Shown here: piece by piece, positions 23,290 through 35,130 of the stretch | Position numbering within the stretch: the first letter of the stretch is position 1 | Layout: each line of letters starts with the position of its first letter | Assembly: GCA_012931725.1 (NCBI GenBank) | Contig: CM022952.1 | Span: forward strand, 54,434,876-54,498,875 | DNA length: 64,000 nt | Origin: Litsea cubeba | Taxonomy: Eukaryota > Streptophyta > Magnoliopsida > Laurales > Lauraceae | Direction of reading: 5' to 3' | The notes under the pieces: model-generated | What the model saw: only the letters and a program-made list of their open reading frames with translations | The model's database searches: none | Told to the model about the DNA's origin: nothing | Program-made: the position numbers and the translations under genes

Positions 23290-24273
23290 ATGGCCAAGAG
23301 CCATGAGACACAGATGGGCATGCAACCCCAGTTAGTGTTGAGTAATGCACAGCTAGCTAAGAGTCAAGAGGCTCAAGCTGGTATGCATGCTCAAATGGCT
23401 AGAATCTTAGAGACTCAGAGCCAGATGCCGGCTCAAATACAGACGCCATCACCCGTTCAACAGTATATTGAACATCAAGTGGTGAACAAGAACAAAAAAA
23501 ATGATCCTAATATCTTTTACGAGCAGTTCCGTAAGAGAGGAGCCACTGAATTCATGGGTACCGAGGATGTGATGCAAGCCGATGAATGGCTAGAACACGC
23601 CGAGGATGTACTTGATACGGTTGTCTGCACTCTCAAGCAGAGAGTCTCGTTGACTTCCTCTATGCTCAGAGGATCAGCTAATACGTGGTGGAGAAGTGTT
23701 AAGGACACATTCAAGACAATGCCGGAAGATGGAATCTGGGAGACTTTCAGGGCTTACTTTCAAAGAAAGTTTGTACCAGAACATGTACGGCAGCAAAAGG
23801 AGGCAGAATTTCTTAATTTGAAACAAGGTCAGCTGACTGTGTCTACATATGTGGATAACTTCCTCAAGCTATCCAAGTATGCTCCTGACTTGGTAAATAC
23901 TGAAGAGAAGAAGATCAAGCGGTTTATCATAGGATTGAACCCAGAGTACAAGACAGTAGTGGTAGCTGGTCAGATACCTACTACGTTTGATGCTGTCTTG
24001 GATAGGGCGTATACCGCTGAAGAGATTCAACGAGAGAAGGATGTTGCTAACACTGCTAAGAGAAGTAGTGAGTCATGGTACCAGAAGGGAGGACAGCCCA
24101 AGGATAAAAGGCAAAGACAGCAACAAAGATTCACTCCTAAAAATGATAGGACTGATAGGCAAGAGAACAAGCCAGTTTGTGAGACTTGTGGTAAAACTCA
24201 CAGGACTGAGTTGTGTTGGAGGACTACCGGGGCCTGCCTGGTTTGTGGTTCTCTAGAACATAGGATGGCTTAA
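23290..24273 (+). pseudogene. Chromovirus gag
   Basis: It encodes a Gln/Met-rich N terminus and then a Retrotrans_gag capsid block (signatures EWLEHAEDVLD, TWWRSVKD and EFLNLKQGQLTVSTYVDNF). A basic Gln-rich stretch follows and then zinc-knuckle motifs (CETCGKTH and CLVCGSLEHRMA). A TAA at 24271-24273 cuts the frame just inside the last knuckle, where CPKMRR continues in frame, so it is probably a single nonsense change. The start may lie upstream (an open stretch precedes 23290). Gag would package the element RNA. Confidence 0.87.
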
Positions 24274-24282
24274 TGTCCAAAG

Positions 24283-25272
24283 ATGAGGAGAGATGATAGA
24301 GCTCCTTATCAGCAACCTAATCGAGGACAAGCAGCACTTCCTGCTCATCCTCAGAGATTAGCTTTGCCTGCTCCTCTGAGGCAACCACAGCAACAACCTC
24401 AGCGGCAACGTCAGCAACATCCATATCAGAGACAACAACAGCCTAATAGGCCACAGGCAGCTAGATTGGCTTGTGTAGTCAACAGAGAACAGGCTGACGT
24501 TGCAACCAATGTGGTTGAAGGTACTATTCTTGTAGATAATAGACCTGCTATAGCTTTGTTTGATCCGGGTTCTACCCATTCATTTGTAGCACCTACATTT
24601 GTCTGTAACATACAAGACCGGATAGAACAATTAGCTTATGATTTTACTGTCTCTACTCCCTTAGGAAAGAGATTAGTTTGTGAATTATATCTTCCCCAAT
24701 GCAATGTTAAAATCGGGGAAATGTCAATGACAGTTGATCTGGTTGTACTAACAACTATGAATGATTTCAATATAATATTCGGTATGGATTGGCTTGCGAA
24801 GTACATGGCTTGTTTAGACTGTTTTCACAAGATCATCACTTTCAAAGTGAATCAGACCAATGCAAAAGTACTCTTTGAAAGAGTCCAAAGGAAATATGAC
24901 ACCGGGCTTGTATCAGCACTGAAGGCTGAACGAATGATACGCAGTGGTTGTAAAGGCTACCTCGCATTCATTTCTGAAGAGAAGCGTGTACGGGAATTGA
25001 ATAACATTCCTGTAGTCTATGAATTTCTAGACGTGTTTCCAAGTGAAGTGCCCGGTTTACCTCCAACAAGGGAAGTGGACTTTACAATTGAATTTGTGCC
25101 TGGTACTGCACCAATCTCGAAGGCACTATATCGAATGGCACCATCTGAATTGTATGAATTGAAGAAACAGATACATGATTTGCTTGATAAGGGTTTCATA
25201 AGACCTAGTGTCTCACCCTGGGAAGCACCTGTTCTGTTTGTGAAGAAGAAGGATGGAACCCTTCGTATGTGA
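24283..25272 (+). pseudogene. Chromovirus protease and N-terminal reverse transcriptase
   Basis: After a Pro/Gln-rich linker comes the aspartic protease, with active site DPGSTHSFV in place of the more common DSGSTHSF or DTGATHSF. The flap-and-core block GMDWLAKYMACLDC follows. The RT begins with the EFLDVFPSEVPGLPP motif typical of chromoviruses and runs through FIRPSVSPWEAPVLFVKKKDG to a TGA at 25270-25272. At that point the family continues with CIDYRQLN-like residues, so the stop probably arose from a Cys codon. Confidence 0.88.
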
Positions 25273-27070
25273 ATTGATTATATGCAGATACCAAATGATG
25301 GTTAAGAACAAATATCCTCTGCCTAGGATCGATGAGTTGTTTGATCAACTCCAAGGTGCAACGTACTTTTTCAAGATTGATCTTCGATCTGGATATCATC
25401 ATATCTGAATTAAAGATCAAGATGTGCAGAAGACGGCATTCAGGACTCGTTATGGTCACTATGAATTCCTAGTGATGCCTTTTGGTCTGACCAATGCACC
25501 TACAGTGTTTATGGCACTAATGAACAGGGTGTTTGCTTCCTACCTAGACCAGTTTGTTGTGATCTTCATAGATGACATCCTGGTATACTCGAAGACAGAG
25601 TTGGAGCATTCACATCATTTGAGAACAGCTTTGCAAATACTGAGGGCAAATCAGTTGTATGCAAACCTCAAAAAGTGCGACTTTTGGTTGCAGCAAGTTG
25701 CATTTCTGGGTCATGTCATTACCAGGAAAGGATTAGCTGTAGATGCAGCTAAGATTGAAGCAGTTACCAAATGGCAGAGTCCGAAGAATGTGCCTGAAAT
25801 TCGAAGTTTCTTAGGATTGGCAGGCTATTACAGGAGGTTCGTCAAGGACTTCTCAAAGATAGCGGCCCCACTAACGAAATTGACTTGAAAAGACGGTCCT
25901 TTCCAATGGAACGATACTTGTGAGTCTAGTTTCCAGGCCTTGAAGCAGAAACTCGTTTCAGCTCCCGTATTGGCTTTACCCGAAGGACGAGGAGGATTTG
26001 AGATCTATTCAGATGCCTCGGGTGTAGGCTTGGGATGTGTGTTGATGCAACATAGGAAGGTCATTGCCTACGATTCTCATCAGTTGAAAGAGCATGAGAA
26101 GAACTATGCTACCCATGATCTCGAGCTCGCAGTTCTTGTGTTTGCATTGAAACAATGGAGACATTACTTGTATGGTGAAACTTTTGAAGTTCACTATGAT
26201 CACAAGAGTCTTCAGTACTTATTCACTCAGAAGGGAATTAATCTGAGGCAACGTCGTTGGTTAGAGCTGATGAAAGACTACGACTTTCCATTGAAATATG
26301 TACCTGGAAAGGGCAATGTCGTAGTTGATGCCTTGAGTCGAAAGACTACTGAGATAGCATCATTGAAACGTGGATGGAACCAACTTGATGATTTCAAGGA
26401 CATGGATGTGTCCATTGAGGCAGTAGATGACCGAGGAATGACTATGGCAATGTCCGTATTCGAACCACTTCTTATCCAACAGATTAAGGATAGACAGTTC
26501 GACGATCCGGAATTTGTAAGGATCAAGGACAACATTGTTGCAAGGCCAAATTTCATGTTTGTGGAAGGAGTCCTCTACTTCAGAGGCAGATTGTGTGTGC
26601 CAGCACAAGATGATTTGAAACAAGCAGTGATGTTTGAAGCACATCATGCTAGATACTCTATGCATCCTGGAAGCACAAAGATGTATAGGAATCTCAAGGA
26701 TATTTTTTGGTGGAATAATATGAAGCGAGAAATCGCCGATTATGTAACTTCCTGCTTGACTTGTCAGCGTGTGAAGATTGAACACCAAAAGCCACCTGGA
26801 TTGCTTCATCCACTGAACATTCCTAGATGGAAATGGGAACATCTCACAATGGACTTCGTATCTAGTTTGCCAAGGACGAGGAAACAGCACGATGCTGTAT
26901 GGGTGATCGTGGATCGTCTTACGAAGTCTGCACACTTCCTTCCGATTAGAAAAGATATTGGTTTCAGTGATATGTCCAGATTGTTTACCAACGAAGTGAT
27001 TCGATTGCATGGAACACCGGTCTCGATTGTTTCCGATCGAGATAGTTGGTTTATTTCCGTATTTTTGTAG
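25273..27070 (+). pseudogene. Chromovirus reverse transcriptase, RNase H and integrase core
   Basis: The RT continues through a stop-containing stretch (25273-25423) to the catalytic FIDDILVYS (about 25564). The connection block FLGLAGYYRRFVKDFS follows. A stop at about 25886 precedes the RNase H (YSDASGVGLGCVL, with the second acidic site DLELAVLVFALK). The integrase has the HHCC zinc finger (HARYSMHPGSTKMY then CLTCQRVK) and core residues Asp in MDFVSSLP and Asp in SDRD. A TAG at about 27068 ends this frame. It would copy and integrate the element if intact. Confidence 0.9.
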
Positions 27071-27085
27071 TCTTTTTAGAATTCG

Positions 27086-27598
27086 ATGGGTATTAGACTT
27101 AAGTTTAGTACTGCTTATCATCCACAGACTGATGGACAATCAGAACGGACTATCCAGACCTTAGAAGACTTGCTTCGTGCCAGTGTATCTGATTTTGGGA
27201 GTGATTGGGATGATCATTTAGCGTTGTGTGAATTTGCATACAACAACAGCTATCACTCCAGCATTGAAATGGCACCATTTGAAGCTTTGTACGGTCGGAG
27301 ATGTAGGACTCCAGTGAGCTGGGAAGAGGTGGGAACTCGAAGTTTCCATTATCTTACGATCATTGTCGAAACAGCAAAGAAAGTACAGATAATTCAGGAT
27401 CGGTTGAAGATTTCTAGATCAAGGCAGAAAAGCTATGCTAACAATCGTCGGCGTGATCTAGAGTTCGCCATTGATGACTTGGTCTTTTTGAAGACTTCAC
27501 CGATGAAAGGTACTATCCGATTCGGACAGAAAGGGAAACTTTCCCCGAAATGTGGCTTATCGTTTGGATTTACCAGCAGAACTCTCCGGTATTCATAA
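27086..27598 (+). pseudogene. Chromovirus integrase, C-terminal half
   Basis: It continues the integrase core with FSTAYHPQTDGQSERTIQTL, whose Glu is the third catalytic residue. It then has the NSYHSSIEMAPFEALYGR block and the start of the C-terminal domain (FLKTSPMKG). A frameshift near 27570 precedes the chromodomain segment. Confidence 0.88.
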
Positions 27599-27639
27599 TG
27601 TCTTCCATGTATCGAAGCTTTGAAAGTATGTACATGATC

Positions 27640-27869
27640 CTTCACATGTCATAAATCATGAAGAGATCCAAGTGTTGCCAAACACCACGTATGTTGAGAA
27701 GCCAACTCAGATCATTGATACCAAGGAGGCGGTTCTGCGTACGCGAACGATTAAATGGGTCAAAGTGCTTTGGGCACATCATGGACCTAATGAGGCTACA
27801 TGGGAGCTTGAAGAGCAAATGGCTCGAAAGTATCCCGAGTTATTCGTACAGGTAATTATGAATTCATAA
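27640..27869 (+). pseudogene. Chromodomain at the integrase C terminus
   Basis: The frame reads EKPTQIIDTKEAVLRTRTI, then KVLWAHHGPNEATWELEE and MARKYPELF. This is the typical integrase-fused chromodomain with its conserved Trp residues and ATWE motif. In chromoviruses this domain directs integration toward marked chromatin. It confirms the chromovirus assignment. Confidence 0.85.
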
Positions 27870-27965
27870 TTGTTTAAATACTTTCGAATTCATCAACTGC
27901 TATTTGAGTTTCATTGAATTGTATAGCATTCGAAGGACCGAATGATTCTAAAAGTTTTAGGGAGT

Positions 27966-30178
27966 TGTAAGACCCCGTCCCGAGTTAATAAAGATTAACT
28001 CTAGTTAATCTGAATTAACACTAATTAACCATGTTTAATTAGACTAATAATAGAAATTGATCAAGTGGATTGAATTTAGCTTAATACGAATGATGTAGGC
28101 TTAATGGAATGGTAATTAACGATTGTAAATGAATTGAATGAGTTTTTGAACTCAAACTAGGAATTGAAGGACTTTTGTGTAAATATGAATTTTCACTTAT
28201 TTCGTCGAATATGAAAACTTTCGATGCCAACATGCGTATCTCGAGGAGTACGTTCACTTTCGTCAAAGACTCGAAGTCGTTTGACAAACATTGGGACAAG
28301 TGACCCTTCATTTGACTTGTTTTGAAGTGATTTTAAGAGGTGGAGGGGTTTTATGAAAAATATTAGCTTATATAAGCTAAGAGATGACTCAATGAGTCAT
28401 TCAACTCATTTCCACCTTCATTCAAACCCTAGGCACACCTTTCTCTCCTACTTCTCTCTTCTTCCTTCCATTTCATCTCCATCAAGCATCAAAGTTGAGG
28501 ATTTCAAGTGGTTTTGGAAGAGCCTTCTTCACCTTCTTCCTCTTCCTCAAGTTGATTTTCACTTTGAAGTAGTAGAGCTTGGCTTGGAGAGGTCTTGATC
28601 TCAAATAGCAAGCTATCAAAGGGGTTTTCTTCTTCAAATCTTTACTAGAGGCAAGTACTTACATGTTTATGATTTATGATGTATTTAAGACATGTTAGGA
28701 CCATAGGAAGTAAAAGCCCAAGGTTTTAGCTTTAGAAAATCCGAACTCAGAAGTGAGTTATGGGTGCAGTTCGGCTAACCGAACTGGAGCTGTCGGTCAG
28801 CCAAAAGCCAACTGACAGCTGACCGAAGACTTGACCGACATGGTTCAAGTGCATTTTTCCACTTTGTTCACTCTCTGGAATTCTGACTGAACTGAATTCG
28901 GTTAGCCGAAAAGCTGGCCAAACTTCCCTGATCAGATTACCCAGAAAATCAAGCCTCTGGAAATCTGACAGAATGCAATTCGGTCAGCCAAAGTGGCATT
29001 TTTCGTTAGCCGACATGCTGACCGAATTACCTGATAGGAATTGTGCAGAAAATCCAGTCTCTGGAATTCTGTTTCGGTCAGCCGAAGTGTGTTTCGGTCA
29101 GCCGAAAAGCTGACCGACCAGCTAACCGAAACTGCACAGAAATGCAGAATTGAGGTCTAAATTATCTGTTTTGAAGCCTAATGTATACAGGCTGAATTTT
29201 GTTAATGTCTAAATCGTCATAGGTGTAAACTCAGTTTTCCGAATACATGATTGAAATGATTTTCATCGAAAATAGTATGTGTATTGGAAAATGAATATTT
29301 CAGTCATTTGTTTGGCTTAGAAGTCTAACCAGTTCTCATTATAGTGCTTAACTCCTTGAACGAGCTGCACCGACATAATACCCCATATATGAATTGAATA
29401 ACCGAAATGAAATGGAAAGTTACTAACTGTAACAGTGTATTGAATTGAATAATGAATCATTCCTGCTGCAGCAGATGCGAGAGGTGTTCTGGAACCTCGT
29501 GGAAGTTAGTGATCTCTGATCCCATTTGATATTACCAAAGTCATGTAATTGAACGTGAACAATCACTGAATAAAGAGTGTCCTAGTAGATATCAATTTAA
29601 TGATATTACTGGATCCGTTGTTATAAATGGTATGGAAATGAATTAAATGTTATATATATCGAATTGTTTAAATTGATTATTTGATAGCTAGAACTATCAT
29701 AGACATGTATGTATTTGCTGAACCATTGTGTTCATGATACTATTGATGAATGTCATAGGCCAAGATGCCCGTGCCAACCATGCAGCGGCCACGCCGCCAG
29801 CGGAGAATGCCCACCCGATACCTCCAGGAGGTTTAATCGAGTAGATTTGATTCGGAGTGCAAATAGAATAATTTTGGGAACAAGCTAGGAAGAGATTTTT
29901 GTTAATCATTTTGGAATGTAAATAGAAGTTTCCCCATATTGTATTAATTATACGTTGGTTGACTTTCTTGTATATTGGACTTTACATTTTGTAAGGACTT
30001 CTATATTATGTTTTCATTAATATATATTTTCCGCAATTTTATACAGTTGACAGATTATGTTGTGATCCCTTGTGAGTTTCGTTTTAGCTTTTGTTAACTC
30101 GGAATTTACGGGAGTAAGTATGCATTCGCGACTCAGGGTCTGTCCGAGCTAATCAGATCTCGGGACCGGGTCGTGACA
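27966..30178 (+). repeat. 3' LTR of the chromovirus, 2.2 kb
   Basis: It starts TGTAAGACCCCGTCCCGAG after a weak polypurine stretch (TTTTAGGGAG) and ends CTCGGGACCGGGTCGTGACA; the two ends form an extended imperfect inverted repeat. It contains TATA-like CTTATATAAGC near 28368, the motif GAGGCAAGTA near 28649 and a cluster of CGGTCAGCCGA-like palindromic repeats (28765-29130). The last 560 bp match the 5' LTR. Confidence 0.8.
28765..29130. repeat. Palindromic short-repeat cluster in the chromovirus LTR
   Basis: Repeated CGGTCAGCCGAA, GGTTAGCCGAA and their complements (GCTGACCGA) occur at least eight times in mixed orientation. It is analogous in position to the CGATCGATCG cluster of the solo LTR at 8071-11067. 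Confidence 0.8.
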
Positions 30179-30183
30179 GGACC

Positions 30184-30370
30184 CCTCACTATATACTTGA
30201 TCAATGTATAATAATGGAATGTTTACAGGTCATGATTTCCCTGATTGGGGTAATTAGATCAATTATAGACAATATACAAATCAGTCTAAAGTCAACACCC
30301 ATGGGATGACCAAAGAAGATCTGGGCCCAAAGTATGAGCCCAGATGAGCCCAATCTCAAGGCTTGTTAAC
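30184..30370 (-). repeat. Ale-like copia 3' LTR, outer half after the Tekay insertion
   Basis: It continues the copia LTR from CCCTCACTATATAC to CTTGTTAAC and matches 55665-55847. On the minus strand the adjoining 30371-30385 reads TTGAGGGGGGAT, the polypurine tract that precedes the 3' LTR. Confidence 0.88.
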
Positions 30371-30558
30371 ATCCCCCCTCAAATTAATGGTGGTGAATCA
30401 ACCAACATCAATTTGTCAACAAAGAATCTGTGCTTAACCCAAGGAAGAGATTTTGTGAATATGTCAGCAATTTGAAGATCAGTAGTAACATGTGTTAATG
30501 TAAGTGTCTTGGTTGATCTGTATTCAACTTCTGTAGTGGATGACTTATAAACTCTATC

Positions 30559-32087
30559 TTATTTTTTGTATTTCCACGAGATTAATGCATTACCTAGATA
30601 TACACACCACTCAGTAGTTGAATGACGAGTATCCGGACAACCCGCCCAATCAGCATCACAGTAGGCAGGTAGTATCAAATTGGACTTTGATGGAAAGATG
30701 ATGCCACGCTCATAGGTTCCAAGGAGATATCGTATAATTCTCATGACAGCAACCAAATGAAGATTGGTGGGTTGAGTCATGAATTGACTCACAGTGTTTA
30801 CTGCATGAGAAATGTTAGGTCGAGTTATTGTCAAGTATACAAGACTTCCAAACAGTTTACGGTAGATTGATGGATTCGAGAGTGGAGTCCCATCATCTTT
30901 CATGTATTTGACATTTAATTCTAATGGAGTGTCCACTGGGGTTGTGTTTTCTAAACGAGCTTGATCAATGAGATCCTTTTATATATTTGTGTTGATTGAG
31001 AAAAAGATCTTTGCCGAATTTGCAAATTCTAACCCTAAAAAATAGGTTAGTGGACCTTGATCCTTCATATGAAATGATGCATGAAGACTTTGTTGTAGCC
31101 GTAAGATGGTATCAGGATTAGTGCCAGTGATAATGAAGTCGTCCACATATACAAGCAATATGGTAATATCGTAAGAGGTATGCTGAAGAAACAAGGATGG
31201 ATCAAACTTGTTTTGAGCAAAGTTGGCAGCTTGAAGGGTGGCCTTAAATTTATCGAACAAAGCTCTAGGGGCTTGTTTTAGACCATATAGAGATCGTCAT
31301 AATCGAAATACATGAACTAGAGAAGGAAAATGAGACCAGGAAAAACCCGCATGTACACCTCTTCTTTGAGATCACCTTGAAGAAAAGTATTCTTTACATC
31401 CATTTGAAATAGTGGCCATGACTGAGAAGCTGCAAGAGCCAGTATGGTTCGTACGGTAGTCATTTTAGCCACAGGAGGAAAAGTTTCATCATAATCAACG
31501 CCATATTCCTGCCTGTTACCTAAAGCCACGAGACGGGCTTTGTAACGATCCAATTAGCCATCCGCCTCGAGTTTGATGGAGTGAATCCATTTACATCTAG
31601 CTTAACATGCACTGGACACTGCACAATGTCTTGGGTATTGTTTTGTTGAAGAGCATTAAGTTTCTCATTCATTGCCTGTTGCCAAAAGTCATGCTGTACG
31701 GCCTGCGAATGGGTGTTTGGTATAATGACAGTAGATAGGGAAGCAAGAAGGGAAGGAGAAAAGAAACCATAGCGAGTAGGTGGGCGAATGGTACAAGTAG
31801 ATCTTCGAAGCACATGAGGGTCTAGATCAGTTCCCAAGTTAGGGTCAAGGGGAAGAGGCCAAATTGCATCCGTCTCTTGATTCGTCCGACGCACATATAC
31901 AAAATCTAGTTACATTGGCAGAGTAAAAAAAATCAAGAAGAATGGAGATGGTTTGTTGTGAGCCATAGTCAAATTGGTGGTGAAAAAAATAATGATTCTC
32001 AACAAAGACCACATTACGAGAAACCCTTATACGATTAATATCAGGATCATAACAAAGATAACCCTTTTGATTAGTTGCATAGCCAAG
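30559..32087 (-). pseudogene. Ale-like copia RT and RNase H region
   Basis: On the minus strand, from 32087: a LLGYATNQKGYLCYDP block (end of the integrase region), RT with MDVKNTFLQGDL, catalytic LLVYVDDFIITG (31150 region) and YFLGLEFA, then RNase H with AYCDADWAGCPDTRHST and the final ALISWKYKK. Frames change at 31894, 31553 and 31260, and stops are present, so it is not functional. Pol sequence upstream of 32087 resumes at 54759 beyond the inserted Tat element. Confidence 0.88.
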
Positions 32088-32092
32088 TAAAG

Positions 32093-33884
32093 TGTTGACA
32101 CCAAAAATGTCACTTTGCCTCTTCAAGATCCAAAGAGCTACATGAAGTCGCAACCTGCCATAAATAGGCAATGCTACTTCCAAAAAATCAAATCTTATCA
32201 GAATCAAATAAAAACTGTAAGATCCTTCAAGACAGCCAAAAGAGGAGTACACAAGAAGTTTCAGGCCATTTCAAAATCATTTGGCCTAACTTCGCTTCTC
32301 CAGCAGCTGAAAAGGAGCTCCCAGCGGCGAAAGCATCGGAGACACCAAATCTTCGATCAGAACCGATGGATGGTCTCAAAATACATTCAAAAGGCTCCAC
32401 GTCAAGTTTCGAGTCAAACCGACAATGTTTAACCCTACATCAACCCTCGAACAGCTAAATCAAGCCTCTCGGCGGCGAGAACCACCGAGGTCATCACTCA
32501 TCAGATAGAGCACATGGACGGCTTCAAAATACTTACAAAGGGCTACACGTCAAATTTCAGGTCATTTCGACAACATTTGACTATACTTTGACGCTCGGAA
32601 GCCAAATCAGGCCTCTCGACGGCGAAGCTCCCCGGGACCATGGTTTCCTAGACAGAGCCTATAGATCATCTTAAAATGACTCCAATAGGTTTCCTGTCAA
32701 ATTTCAAGTCAATCGGACATCGGTTGACCGCACATCAAACCGCGACATCTTCATCGCAATAAAAGCAAGTTTACTGGTGATAGCGCCCCAAACGGCTTCA
32801 AAACTCAAACAAAAGCCTATGGCTGGTCTTATTTATTGCTTAGCGGGCTTCACCCCAAATTTTAGATCATTCCGACATCGTTTGTCCCAGTTTCAGCTTC
32901 TGACGGAAAATCGGCAGCTCTGCGCAACAAAGTCTTTGGCTTTCTCAAAAAATTGGAAACTTTGCAAAATAAAATGCAAGGATTCTCATCAGGTTTTCTA
33001 TAGGGAAATCAGGCCAATAAATGATAAAAAATGTCAAGGAAAAATACAGAAGAAAAAAGAATCGAAAAACAGCAAAAACGGACACAAAACGGGACAAAAG
33101 GGGGAAAACCCCCCAGGGTCGCAGGCCCCTGCGACCCTGGGGCCCGGGATCGCCGGGAGGGCCCCGAAAACCCCGTTTTTCGCCGTTTTTTTCGCGATTC
33201 GAAGCGTCCGGCCTCTGGTATTTTCCAAAATTCATACTTTTGAGACACCAAATCCTCTGACATCCGTCAAAAACACGGGTTAATCATCAAGAGTATCAAA
33301 ATCAACATTGATCGCCAACTGGTCAACCAAAAAAAAGTGTGCTTTCTATCCGACCGATTGAGAAATCGACAGGACAGATGGCACCGACCCGCTGTTGGCA
33401 ACCAACACCTGAAGTTACATGGTCATCTGATGTCGATCTACATGAAGATCCATCGATGATCATTGCCAGAAGAATCCCAAAAGACGCGACATGGCCCGCG
33501 ACTCTTCGACTGCTCAGCGACCACTTAATGCGATTAATTGACTAGTTTTATTACAGTCTTTAATCCATTTCTTTGGACGGCCCAATCAGAAGCAAGCATC
33601 TGGGAGTTACAAGTCAAGAGATTCATGGCATTTAACCCATGAAACTCCTCCCATCATGGCGATTAAAGGCGATTAAATGCCCTTAATCTCCTCCGGCCAA
33701 ACAGAAGCCAAGAAAAAGGAGTTACGAAATAAAGAATTCAATCTTGTAACTCCTCCCTTTATGTAGCTTTATGACAATTAATGCTCATAAACCCTCCTAA
33801 ATAGCTACCTAAAAGCCTATAAATAGGAGAGCTCTCCAAGAAGAAAAAAAAGACAAACAGCAGAGAAAACAAACAACAGACTGT
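32093..33884 (+). repeat. 5' LTR of the Tat element (3'-truncated)
   Basis: This 1.79-kb sequence matches 52200-53992. At GACAACAGACTG it diverges into leader repeats, so the last 761 bp of the LTR and the primer binding site are missing. TATA-like CCTATAAATAGGAG lies at about 33818. A perfect 13-bp hairpin (CCAGGGTCGCAGG and its complement) lies at 33113-33140 in a GC-rich block. Confidence 0.92.
33113..33140. repeat. GC-rich hairpin in Tat LTR U3
   Basis: CCAGGGTCGCAGG, a 2-bp spacer and the exact complement form a 13-bp stem. In the LTR copies at about 899-930 and 53221-53250 the left arm is mutated, so pairing is weaker there. Confidence 0.8.
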
Positions 33885-33889
33885 AATAA

Positions 33890-35130
33890 ATTGAGAAACC
33901 TTGATCCTTTCCTATCGTTCATCGTGCTTGCAGAAATGTTGAGCCTGTTCGACTAAGGTTTTGGGCCATCGTTTCTCTTTGATGAGTTCATTAAAGATCT
34001 AAAAATAAAAAAAAAATAGATTTTCTAGTTTGAATTCAAAATTGAGAAACCTTGATCCTTTCTTATCGTTCATCGTGCTTGTCGAAATGTTGAGCCCGTT
34101 CGACTAAGGTTTTGGGCCATCGTTTCTCTTCGATGAGATCATTAAATATCTAAAAATAAAATTTAAAAAAAATAAAAAAAATAGATTTTTCGGTTTGGAT
34201 TCAAAATTGGAAACCTTGATCCATTCCTATCGTTCATCGTGCTTGCAGAAATGTTGAGCCTGTTCGAGTAAGGTTTTGGGCCATCGTTTCTCTTCAATGA
34301 GTTCATTAAAGATCTAAAAAATAAAAATAAAAAAACAAAAAAATTAGATTTCTCAGTTTGGATTCAAAATTGAGAAACCTTGATCCTTTCCTATCGTTCA
34401 TCGTGCTTGCAGAAATGTTGAGCCTGTTCGACTAAGGTTTTGGGCCATCGTTTCTCTTCGATGAGTTCATTAAAGATCTAAAATATATATATAAACAAAA
34501 AAAAAAGACATAGACCACTAAGGTTAAACCAACTGCGTTCTTTGATCATGGTTGATTCAAGAAAAGCCTTGTCTAGTGTGTGGAGAAAGCTTGACTGTTC
34601 TAGGCAAGGGTCCTCCAAACGAGTTCATTAAGTAATCCTACCCTTACCTGGGGGCAATTCTATCAATCGAGATTTCATAAGACCGGGTTAGGAGGCCTAT
34701 GTGTACTCTCTCGTCTTTTAAATAAAATTTTTTCAAAAATAAAAATTTTAAAATAAAAATAAAAAATTTTCAAAAAAAAAATCTTAAAAAAATAAAAAAA
34801 AAGATTTTTTTAAAAAAAAAATCTTCAAAAAAAAAACTTTCGTCATTTTGGATTTAGATTGGAGAAATCTTGGTCTTCTCCTTTCTGAGCACTGGCGCTC
34901 GCGGAAATCGCTGAGCCCATGTTCAGATTGGATTGCCTTTTGCTCTCTTTGATGAAACCGATACTGGCCTTTCAAAAAAAAAAAAACTCGTCATTTTTTT
35001 ATTCAGATCCGAGAAATTATGGTTCATTTCTTTCTGAGCACTGGCGCTCGCGAAAATCGCTGAGCCCGTGTTCAGATCGGAATACCATCTGCTCTCTTTG
35101 ATTAATCCAATCTTGACCTTTCAAAACAGA
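33890..35130 (+). repeat. Tandem repeats in the Tat element leader
   Basis: Four units of 151-165 bp begin ATTGAGAAACCTTGATCC at 33890, 34041, 34206 and 34369. Each contains TATCGTTCATCGTGCTTGC and GGGCCATCGTTTCTCTT. After an A/T-rich stretch, two diverged units with CTGAGCACTGGCGCTCGCG occur at about 34885 and 35035. The array occupies the 5' untranslated region where the primer site would be. Confidence 0.88.

Larger units (their letters stand above)
22431..30178 (+). mobile_element. Ty3/gypsy chromovirus (Tekay/Del-type), 7.75 kb
   Basis: It is flanked by the duplication GGACC (22426-22430 and 30179-30183) within the copia LTR. The order is gag, protease, RT, RNase H, integrase, chromodomain on the plus strand. 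The left LTR (22431-22989) matches only the last 560 bp of the right LTR (27966-30178), yet the duplication is intact. Several stops and frameshifts break gag-pol. The chromodomain and LTR style point to the Tekay/Del lineage. Confidence 0.93.

Noticed and set aside
29619..30178. 560-bp LTR as the true LTR size of the chromovirus
   Set aside because: There is no polypurine tract before 29619, and 27966 has a better LTR start whose sequence is an inverted match to the LTR end. The 2.2-kb LTR is preferred, although the shorter reading is not fully excluded.
34784..35101. Phe/Lys-rich ORFs in the Tat leader
   Set aside because: They are due to long A and T runs between leader repeats.
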